Position numbers and translations under genes: made by a program
NCBI GenBank assembly: GCA_958298945.1
Contig: OY282610.1
Location: 28,656,167-28,720,166, forward strand
Origin: Atherix ibis
Taxonomy: Eukaryota > Arthropoda > Insecta > Diptera > Athericidae
DNA: 64,000 bases
Reading direction: 5' to 3'
Notes under the pieces: model-generated
The model's input: only the letters and a program-made list of their open reading frames with translations
Told to the model about the DNA's origin: nothing
Databases searched by the model: none
Part shown: positions 50,482-60,400 of the stretch, piece by piece
Layout of the letters: the number at the start of each line of letters is the position of its first letter
How positions within the stretch are numbered: position 1 is the first letter of the stretch

Positions 50482-50559
50482 AATCTTAGGTATATTCGTA
50501 TTATCTTAGTTATAATTGTTAAATTTTACAACTAAGATAAGACGAATATGCTTAAGATT
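50482..50559. repeat. 78-bp inverted repeat of pre-miRNA size
   Basis: Arm 50482-50511 (AATCTTAGGTATATTCGTAT..) pairs with 50529-50559 over about 30 bases with roughly four mismatches, leaving an AT-rich loop of about 17 nt. It lies in the LPGAT1 leader intron. No terminal features of a transposon are obvious. Confidence 0.7.
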
Positions 50560-52876
50560 GGTATGAGAGAATTTCTCTTGTGAGAGGCTTTTATTGAAAT
50601 TTTATTTGAACAGAATTATTGATGGATTATATTTTAAGAGGAACGTATTTTATTCATATGATAAATTACAGTTTTCGATTAATTACAGAAAATGTGAGTG
50701 TCAATGATATTATCAAAAACAAACCAATAACTATACTATTTGAATGCATATAATTATGGGAATTGTAAAAATTTGTTGACAAAATGAAATGAATTCAATG
50801 ATAAATTTGAATTGTGTATTTTCTCTTAAGTTTTTCATATATAAAATTATAAGTAAAAGCAATAAAGCAATGAAGTGTTCTTTTACACCTATGGTATGTT
50901 TAAGTTTTATTTATCTTAATCGTTATAAATTTTTTCAGTACAATTATGGTTTATTTAAACTTACATTGCCAAATTGTATGTCATTGTGCCTGCAATATTG
51001 TTCTTACGACTTGCTTTCGAAATTATGCGCTAATTTTGTATCCAAAATTTTGAAAACATCCGTTTCTCATTTCAATCATAGTGTTGCACCACAGAAAGTA
51101 TAATTACTGTCGACGATAATATTTCATGTTCAAATAAACATGATTATTTAATTTGAAATATAAACAATTCTTCTCATAACCTGCAAAATTAAATAAAAAT
51201 TCAATGCTTATCAATTAATTTATTTATTTACATCTATTCATTTATTAATATTGTACATATGTAAATTATTTAAATAATAATATTGAATACATCAAATTTA
51301 ATAAATTGTTAATTTTTCTTTCCTTTTTTTAAATATCATTGAAATTAAAAAATATTCAAATTTCCAAACAACGAAAATCTCAATTAATCTATGCGACTCT
51401 CTGAGAAAATGATTAAACATATCATCACCTTGACATTGTTATCAAAAATAATTATAATTCAAATAATAATAATAATAATAATAGTAATATGCAAATATAA
51501 TACAAAACACAATCTTTTATAAGTAATGTTATTTAGTTTTATAGCTAATTAATAAACAAGTTTGTTGTCTATTTGAAATTTTTAAAGTATATCTGAATAA
51601 CATACATGTTTTTGAAAAAAAGTACGTTAGCACGTCTTCTTCATAAAAGTTTTCGATGATATTGAATTTAATAGTATGACGTGAACATGAAATTTACCAA
51701 AGAACCAAATTGACAGTTTAGTTATAGTTTTAGAATATATAATAGTTAAATAGAAAATTATATGTATATAAATTGATTGTATTCCTTGCGGAAAATCGAT
51801 AATGAAACATCAATTACTCTTTTGGGTGCTCAAAACTTCTTCCGGTATGATTTTATTTGGGTTTTTACTTTGGTAAGAATTTAATTTGCATAAACGCGCC
51901 CAATCAAAACTTTTGTTACCGCATCGGGAATAATCTTTCATCGAGGATGTAAATGAAGATGCAGAAAAGCAGGAAAAGCGAAACCGAAATGAAATCGAAA
52001 TCGAAATTATCAGTTCAAGATCACTTACCCAGGCAGTAACGTCAACTTATAAGCCCCAAACTGAAGTGAGTTCTCAATAATAAGTATTTATCAGAACATG
52101 CACACACACAAATGAATTCATTAGTTCTTTAATTCTATTATTTAAGTATACACATTGGTGTTTTTTACTTTAATAATTTTCCGCGTTCGCGTACTTAAAT
52201 AATTACGACATTAAAGAATTCGGAAAAGCGACAATTTTCCCATTTAGTCACAATAATGTTTCACTATGAAATGAATGATGGTACAATTTAAAAATAAAAA
52301 TATTTCCTCCTTACAAATATTTAAATGCAAATTTCAAATGAAGTTGACGGCCTTCACGATACTTAGAAGAGATACCACATTTTCGGCGCTTTGCATTCAT
52401 AGTACTGCCAATATTTATTTATAATGATTTTATGGTTTCTTTCAATATCAATTATACCATTTTTGTATAATATCAAATATTTTTAAATAAAATTTTACTA
52501 TTCGCTTTATAAAAAAGCTAAATTAACGTAAATCAAGTGGTTTTTTTAAATAAATCTATAATATTTAAAAGAAAATACATAGACATTTAGCTGTGGTTGA
52601 ATATTGACTATAATTCGTATATGTTTTTAAATTTCACATTATTATTATCATAAATATTAGTTAAACGGTATAATAATATATTAATTTATATTGGAAAAAT
52701 ACATGTATTTAATGAAAATATGTTACAAATTATTTTATTGCATTTATACATATGTATATATAATTTGTTTAAAAATTAAAGCTATTGAGTAACTCATTAA
52801 TATATTTGTCAATTATATTTAATAACAAAACAATTTTATTCGTTTGAATCTAACTATAAATACATATATATATACG

Positions 52877-52877
<1 letters not shown>

Positions 52878-52925
<48 letters not shown>
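52878..52925. repeat. (TC)n-(TA)n microsatellite
   Basis: A (TC)n tract is followed directly by a longer (TA)n tract; simple sequence with no coding content. Confidence 0.95.
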
Positions 52926-52927
<2 letters not shown>

Positions 52928-53196
52928 ATATATATATCTAGATATGTGGATTAATTTGTATTAAGAAATATGTTTAAATATATTTATACTAGTGGCCATA
53001 CTAGTAAAATTTTTAGCAGTGTTTTTTGACGTTTACCAAATATACAATTTATTTGACGTGTTCATAAAGATTTGTTTCGTTGATTGAAAGGTAGAGAGGA
53101 GAGGTGATATTCAGATAAGAGAGAAAAAATTATTTATCGTACAAAGATTGTTGGAGGTGTGTTGTTTTAAAAAAATAATTAACAATTAATTCTGAA

Positions 53197-54867
53197 ATGG
53201 CAACAGCCGATGAATTAAAAATACGATTAAGTGAGATTTGCTTAGAAGAAACAAATCAAGAAACAAACGAGGAAAAATGGGGTATGCCATTGAAGGAACT
53301 TTACCGGCTGGCTTGGAATTTTTACAAAGGTAAATGGTTCTATTTTATTACCCACTGTTTTTAAATATTTGACAAATTATTATACTGTATACAAATAGAA
53401 AAATCAGGAAAAGCAATTCACCTTTCGTATGAAGATAAAGTTAAATTGGTAGCATTTACACAGCAAGCTACCCATGGACCGTTCGATCCTAAAAATGCAC
53501 CTCCTCTAGGTGTTTTGGATATGATAGGACGCGACCGTCGTATTGCGTGGCAAAATTTAGCATCTTTAAGCAAAGCTCAAGCTATGGAAGACTTTATTAA
53601 TCTTTTAGATAGGCTGTGCCCTTCGTTTAAGCCGTGTGTTGAGGCCATCAAAAAAGATAGAGAAGAGCGAATGCGGATTGCTTTAGAGGAAGAAAGGAAA
53701 CAAAAAGAAGCTTTTGAACATGAAAGGATTTTACAAGAAGAACAGAAAAAGCATGAAGAATTACGGAATCGCGAAGAAATGCAAAGACGTCAGTTACAAG
53801 ATGCGCTCAATCAACAAACTTATCACCAGTTCAAAGTATCTATTAGTTAATTATTATTGTTTTTGAAAACTTTTATAATTTAATTTAATAAAATTAAAAT
53901 TGAATATTTGTAGTGCTATGCAGAAAAACAATTCCCTGGGAATCCGGAACAACAAGCTGTTTTAATTCGTCAGCTTCAAAATGAACATTACCATCAATAT
54001 ATGCAACAATTACATGCCCAAATTCGTCTAAATTCTACAATAAATTCAAAAAATCAGTCACCAGAGCAAAGTGTAAATTCTGAGAACCAGTTGAGCGCTC
54101 CTTCACATGACAGTGGCCTAGAATTAATTCCAACCAAGGAAGTGAATTGCTGTGAGGAAAAAGAGCAGTGTGAAAGTGAGGAAGACTCTGGCGAATATTT
54201 AGTCATTAGTCCTGCAAAAATGTGGACAAGGCCAGATATAAAAACTTTCAAAGATGAAGTATCAGCTGGTCATGGTGATGGTGTCATACGTGTTGGCCAC
54301 GGTAACACAGTGACGGTAAAATCAATCATTTTTAGATTTTACCATGCACATACAAAATAAAATCCTTCATAGGTACGTGTGCCAACGCATGAGGGAGGTA
54401 GTTGCCTTTTTTGGGAGTTCGCAACAGACAATTACGATATTGGATTTGGAGTTTATTTTGAATGGGGTAAACCAGCAACAAATGAAGTGTCGGTCCATAT
54501 TAGTGAAAGCGATGAAGATGATGAACTATTCGATGAAGACGACAGTAAGTACTTGGATAGTTTTTTTACTCTACAATACTGGAGTTTGCTCTAAATAAAA
54601 ATTTCATCATATGTAGTTGAAGAATTCTCTAATACTGGTGATTTGGAATGCGGCTCAGTACAATTTGTTTCCAACCGTAATACAGATATTCAAAATCGGC
54701 CACCAATAACGAATATTGTTCCAGTATATAGAAGAGAATGCCAAAATGAAGTCTATGTAGGTTCTCATAATTATCCCGGTGAGGGTGTATATTTGCTTAA
54801 ATTCGACAATTCATTTAGCATTTGGCGATCTAAAACACTCTATTATCGTGTTTACTATGAACGGTAA
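53197..54867 (+). CDS. ACBD3: ACBD3/GCP60, acyl-CoA-binding Golgi scaffold with GOLD domain
   Basis: Five exons join in frame: 53197-53329, 53399-53835, 53914-54315, 54373-54544 and 54617-54867, giving 464 residues. ACBD3 is a Golgi-associated adaptor that binds giantin and PI4-kinase and shapes Golgi and lipid traffic. The acyl-CoA-binding domain spans residues about 30-125 ([51 protein letters not shown]). A charged coiled coil ([25 protein letters not shown]) follows at about 135-190. Next come a Q-rich stretch ([27 protein letters not shown], about 195-225) and a Ser/Glu linker. The C-terminal GOLD domain (about 295-464) includes [16 protein letters not shown] and ends in [10 protein letters not shown], a typical GOLD ending. 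The human protein has about 528 residues; the fly form is somewhat shorter. Exons and splice phases agree throughout. Confidence 0.95.
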
Positions 54868-56601
54868 TGCTATATCTAATAAAAAAATGTCTAATATATA
54901 TATAAAATTAAAAAGTAAAAAAATGAATAAATAAAACAAATCAACAGTAACATATGAATGGAACAAATTTGTGAAAATCATCCCAGTTATATTGGCAATC
55001 TCGGAATTATATCGATTAATAATATTTCTAAAAACATCTATAAAATCAATGTGAAATATTTTCTTTATAAATTTTTATTTGGTGCTGATTGGAGTATTTT
55101 ATATAAAAATACATTTCCGTATTATAAATATTATTGTAACTATTGTAGAATTTTTTCTATTTAGTTTTTATACGTCTATTTCAGTTAGTATTTTATAATT
55201 TTAATACATAAATAACTAGTAAAATATTTCATAAAATAAATTAGGTAAAATCTTAAATAAAATGTGAAATTCAAAATGTTTATATAAATATATATCATAT
55301 GTTATATGTATGTGTTATGATTGTTTTCTTTATGAAATAAAAGAAAAATCGATTCGGGTATGTGTGAAATTCGATGTGTTTTTATTTCATCTGGTTTAAT
55401 TTTGTTTTTATATATTTCTATTGTTACAACGTTACATTGGTCTGCCGTGTTCAAGAACATTATAGAAGAGCTGTTCCAGGGTATTCAAGAAAGTTCGATT
55501 CCAGAATGTTCTGGAATGAAGAAAATGGTCCGGCAATAGAACCATTTATTTCTAAATTAAAGCTGCTTTGGTTTTAAAGTTTAATATATATATTAAATTA
55601 TTTAAGCTGCGAATATTATTATTGATAATATGTGACTATAAATTACATGATAATATTAAAAATACAATTAATGGGCATTTTTACACAAAGTTAACATCAC
55701 ATTGCGAGTTATTAGAAGTTAAATTTTGAATGAAATCGAGTTATCTTTTATTACAGAATATTATATTTCGTTGGTAAGTATTGATTTTAAAAATTTTACA
55801 ATTTTTTAAATTATTTTATGCATTTATTAATGTATACGCTAATTTTATATATGAATTCAAAAAAAGAATATCTGTAAATACATTAAGAGTGGCTGCTATT
55901 GGGTTATTGGTTGCAGCTGATATCGATGAAGCAAATGGAAAATAATTTATGTAATTTATTAAAAATTAATTATTTCACATATATCTTTATAATTTATTAA
56001 AAGATTTTTGATGCACAAAAATATTTGACGGCCGATAAATTAGTTGTAAATTATCTGATTGTACGAAGAAATCAATGCCATCCTAACAGAAAAGACTCAA
56101 AGTTGGGCAGTACTGGAATTCGGAATTCAAATTTTTTTTTAATGACGCCGGTGAACATTTTAATTTGAGTCTTAATTATAAACAAATTAATTTTAAATAA
56201 TGAAAAACCCATTCGAGTTTTATGGCGAATGGGTTGTAGAAAAGTTGTGAGACGGCAATTATATGCTATAAACGATTTAAAATTACTGAAATAATCAATT
56301 CGAATTCGAAATTTTAAAATGTTGAAACTTGTTCTATTTTGGCAACATTGCATTGTAATTACTATTTTGCTGTCACTTATATCTGACATTTCTTGCGGTC
56401 ACATGATAAATTCATTTATTTGGATCCCATGATCAGATATCAACATAAATATTATTCAGTATTTGATTAGAGTGTGATAACAAATTAAAGTGGGATGTAC
56501 TTGTTAAGTGTGTACACGTCAGGGTCAATTGAAATAAATTAGTGTGCTAATAAACAATTATAATTTAATACATAAACCTTGAACGGAGTGGAGGCCGTAA
56601 T
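54868..56601. other. Region between ACBD3 and Usf
   Basis: ACBD3 3' UTR, spacer and Usf promoter/leader. A GC-richer block at about 55430-55575 carries the heat-shock-element array. A 9-bp perfect stem (ACCCATTCG with inverse) lies at 56206-56234. No supportable gene seen. Confidence 0.5.
55484..55516. promoter_or_regulatory. Heat-shock-element-like array, seven in-phase 5-bp units
   Basis: Units at exact 5-bp spacing: TTC, GAA, TTC, TTC, GAA, TTC, GAA. The last four (55499-55516) form an ideal alternating HSE. An additional TTCaaGAA occurs at 55450-55457. Heat-shock factor binds arrays of inverted nGAAn pentamers as trimers. The nearest downstream gene is Usf, ATG about 1.1 kb away. Binding is inferred, not shown. 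Confidence 0.7.
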
Positions 56602-58391
56602 ATGGAAAAATTTGAATATGCAGTAAATCCTCTTGAACAAGGGTATGCGGCATCCGAATATAAATATTACATAATAATCGTGTTATATTCATATATAATT
56701 TCTTCGAATCTGTATTTCGTTTTTCCTTAAGAAAATAATATTCAGTATAATATCAACGTATTAAATACAAAATATTATCAAATGCAAATATGAAACGAAT
56801 TGTGAATGTATGGTAAAAAATATGACAGATAATTTGGATTCGTATACTTTCTTTTATGCTCTTTACATTTCTTGTTTTTTTTTTTTTTTTAAATAATAGT
56901 ACTTTGATTTAATTGGTGTGATATGTTTGTAAAATAAATGTTAATTGATCAGTGTTACCGCAACTATGCAACCAAATAAAAATAAATAATATCGGTAACA
57001 TATCCAAATGAGTTTCGGTAATTTAGACAATATAACATGGATGATAGTCAATGTGATTTTGCCATATTGTCTAAATTATGATCGCAACAATTTTGGGCAC
57101 GTGTATACTCGTACTTATAGACTTACAAAATTTTTCCCATGTCAATTATTCTATACAGAATGTTTAAAGCAAAAGTCTGTAAAAGTATAAAATTTGTCCG
57201 AATCTTCAAATCAGAATTTGAAATTTTATTTAAATATAATCGAATTTTTCGCTAAACCTTGTACAAAATAAATTCTCTTCTTTAATATTGTAATATAAAA
57301 TAATTTTCTGATGTGTTATTAATTAATTTGATAAATAATATAATATTGAACATATATTTTTCATGTAATATTATTTAAGATTTAGTTGTTTTAATTCATT
57401 ATACATTCCATAGTAAATATTATATTGCAAAATTATAATGTTGTAGTAATCATATTAAATGAAATTAGATCTAATGTATTTTTTATTTTGGTATTTTTAA
57501 TAGTAATCAAAGTGGTGATAATGTTCTACTTACGATTTGCGAAAGTTCGGAAGGCTCACAGGATCTTATAACAACTAATGATGAAGTCCAATATCAGATT
57601 AGGAGCAGTGATGGGATTCTTCATTATCCACGCATCATCTGTGTTAATACATTATCGGAAAGCAACTCTGGATCAGCCAATGAAAATAGGAATAGTGCAA
57701 CATCTAACAATGGACAAGGTATATTAGAATCAACAAATTGTGAATACTATGTGATAAATAAATTATATTCGCATCAACCATGCTCTCCAAAAGTTATAAA
57801 TGACACAACGGCATACTCAAGGCATATCATTGGCAAAAGGGTATTATTATTAAAATCAAAAGGCGTAAGATATAACATTTCTTAAAGCATTTCGAATGTA
57901 TAATAACAGAAAGATGAAAAACGCAGAGCAACACATAATGAGGTTGAGCGACGACGAAGGGATAAAATAAATCAGTGGATATTCAAATTAAAAGATTTAC
58001 TGCCTAATTCTCAAGATGCTAAAACTAAAGCGAACAGCAATGAATCTAAAGGTGGAATACTTATAAAAGCATGTGAATATATACGAAGTATGCAAGAACA
58101 AAATCAAAGGTAATACAATTTCTCTGATCATCTTCAATATGTTTCAATTTGATTGGAGTTATTTTATTTGAATTTCTTTTACTAAACATTAAATACTTAA
58201 TATATTTATAAATCGGCTCTAATTTTAGCCTTAAAGAGTGCCTTAAAGAGAGTGAAAAACTGACATCAGAACATGAAAATTTAATGGAAGAAAATGAAAA
58301 ACTGCGAAAAGAAAATGAGCGGTTACTGAAAATACTTGAAGAAAAAGATATCAAAGATGAAGTTAATTTAAAATGTGAAACGACAGCATAG
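56602..58391 (+). CDS. Usf: Usf, upstream stimulatory factor (bHLH-leucine zipper)
   Basis: Four exons join in frame: 56602-56642, 57504-57864, 57910-58109 and 58229-58391, giving 254 residues. USF binds CACGTG E-boxes as a dimer in the nucleus and regulates metabolic genes. The N-terminus (MEKFEYAVNPLEQG) and a middle acidic/Ser-rich stretch are poorly conserved. The basic region and helix-loop-helix read DEKRRATHNEVERRRRDKIN, WIFKLKDLLP and SKGGILIKACEYIRSM. The zipper (LKECLKESEKLTSEHENL...LLKILEEK) follows in the last exon. HNEVERRRRDKIN identifies USF rather than MAX or MYC. The donor after exon 2 (GC then GTAAGA) is phase 0. A CACGTG sits in intron 1. Human USF1 is 310 residues; this one is short mainly at the N-terminus. 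Confidence 0.94.
57098..57103. promoter_or_regulatory. CACGTG E-box in Usf intron 1
   Basis: Single perfect palindromic CACGTG, the preferred site of USF (and of Mitf). Six bases will occur by chance every few kilobases in balanced DNA, less often in AT-rich DNA. Autoregulation is only a suggestion. Confidence 0.35.
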
Positions 58392-60400
58392 CTTTCCAAC
58401 ACGATATTAATATTATTATTATAACTGATATTTATTACTATGTAGGGATCATATACTATCTCAACTTAGTTGCCACATAGACATTTTTTATGAAAAAAAG
58501 AGAACAAATAAATGATGTCTAATTAGGCTTAAAATTTGCATAAGAAATTATTTTATAATAATTTTGAAATTGGGCACCATTACTTTCTGTGGTGTATATT
58601 TAGAAATCAAAGAACATGAATTTTTATTTGTAAATGTTTTTTTTATTGTATCAAAGAAATGTGAAAGGAGCTGTCAAAATCATATTTGGATGAAATACTA
58701 CCTGAAAAAATGGCCACATATGATGGCTTTTGTTTTTCATCTGATAAATGTACACTAACAAAGATTTCTTGTCTCAAAAAATGTAATATAAATATTGTTT
58801 ATAAATATATGAAATTTTATAATGAAACCATTTTGGGTGTCTTATTTATTTTGAGGTAATTAACTCTACATATATATATACATATTGTTTCATATGATGA
58901 TGATTATATATTTGGGGTTAGCAAAAGATTATATTTGCTGCTTTACTATGTTTATAAAAGAATAAATATTCGACCGTCCAATCCTTATTTTAATACATGT
59001 ATATTGGTTTTTTCTAATAAGCCCTTATCATTAATTTTGCTTGCCACTCTTAGTTCAATACCAGATCAAAATATTGTTTTGTCACAATATATAGAATTAT
59101 TAATATTTGAAAAGAGGTAATTATATATTTATTACGATCATACATTATTTATAAAATATATTATATTGCACATTAGGTTCTTTAAAAAAAAAAACTATAA
59201 ATAAATCATTAATTTTTCGTGCCATTTTCTGGTATTTATTAGCTGTATTCCATTGGACCAATTTTGCTACAGCGCTGTAGACTCTCAATAAAATGAACAT
59301 TTCACTACAGTAGTAAAATACAATCACACAATAGTCACCAACAATACTGAGTTTATTCACACATAAACAATAAAAACAAAAATATGACATTTCAACATAT
59401 CCAACGAACCCGCAAATCTATCTATTTTCACTGTAGCAACTACAATCCACCTACCGTACATTGTATGCGTAACTCCAGCGGAAAATTACTGCTCTGTTCG
59501 AGGTAAAGTAGATGATGACAGATACACAACTAGTGTAGTAGCAAAATTGGTCCAATGGAATACAGCTATTGTAGACTTAAACTATTTAACTGTTTTGGCA
59601 TTTGCCTTTTTAAACGAAGCATATTCTTGCATATATATAGTTATATACAGATAACTTATGTATATATACAGATAAATCGCAAATGTCGAATACCGAATTG
59701 TTTTCATGTAATCTGTATCTCATATTTATAATCAGTATATTGTAATAACAAAGTGTGATGAATTATTTTTCAAGTGTTACATTGCTAATTACTACTATAA
59801 TTGTTAAAATTATTGTATTCATTTAGAAAAATAAAAAGTTGGTGTATTTGCAATAGGAAAGAAACTATATTACATAATGTTGATATTTCTACAGTTGATT
59901 TATGCAAATATTTGTAAATTTCGATTAAGCGCAAATGCTTTGTTTTGATAATACCAATAAGTGTTTTCGCGTAGAAAACAGAACACGTTAAAACGTATGC
60001 GATGCGTGTGGGTATGGAAGTTCAGTAAACATGTGTCAAAAGACCAAAGGCAGTGTAGTGACGCAATTGATGTGTAAGGACTTTGAGTTGTATGTAAATT
60101 TTAATACGGATGTGTAATTTACATTCCTCTTTGATTGTTCTCCGTATAATGACCAATAATGACAACGTATAAAATATTAATTAAAATTTGCATTTCAAAA
60201 CAATTGCCAGGCTGCTTGTTCTTAGTTGTTCCACAAAAGTGAGGTCTCTTAATTACGTTAGGTGCTACAGTACGTATGTATAAAAAATTAATTATTCTGA
60301 CAGTGATAATACGTAAATTGTTAGAAATGTTATTACACTATCAAAGGTATTGTTGAGATAATATCTCTTTGATGAAAATTCAATTGAAAAATCCAATATT
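58392..60400. other. Region between Usf and Hsl
   Basis: Usf 3' UTR and Hsl promoter/leader plus a MITE-like element (59240-59568). No supportable gene seen. Confidence 0.55.
59240..59568. mobile_element. MITE-like element with perfect 31-bp terminal inverted repeats
   Basis: The 31 bases at 59240-59270 (starting TAGCTGTATTCCATTGG) appear exactly reversed and complemented at 59538-59568. Total length about 329 bp with no coding capacity. Flanks share ATT next to the repeats, so the target-site duplication may be ATT or TA; I cannot settle the family. The perfect repeats suggest a recent insertion. Confidence 0.85.

Larger units (their letters stand above)
49991..53196. other. LPGAT1 leader intron and intergenic region
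   Basis: Up to about 52029 this is probably LPGAT1 leader intron. The sequence 51800-52080 is richer in GC than its surroundings and may hold the promoter and first exon. A hairpin lies at 50482-50559. A (TC)n then (TA)n microsatellite sits at 52878-52925. No other gene is supported; open frames such as the one at 50789 look like chance. Confidence 0.5.

Noticed and set aside
50789..51103. 104-codon open frame on the plus strand
   Set aside because: It begins in the middle of the LPGAT1 leader intron, is rich in K/F/N as expected of AT-rich DNA, and has no motif or splice support.
55374..55577. Open frame covering the heat-shock-element region
   Set aside because: The frame is short and matches no family I know; the signal here is the 5-bp-periodic element rather than a protein.
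56072..56389. 105-codon open frame on the minus strand
   Set aside because: No recognisable domain, composition of chance AT-rich frames, and it contains a small palindrome; no neighbouring exon extends it.
55000..56500. HSE-driven heat-shock protein gene
   Set aside because: No Hsp70 or small-Hsp coding motif is present near the element.
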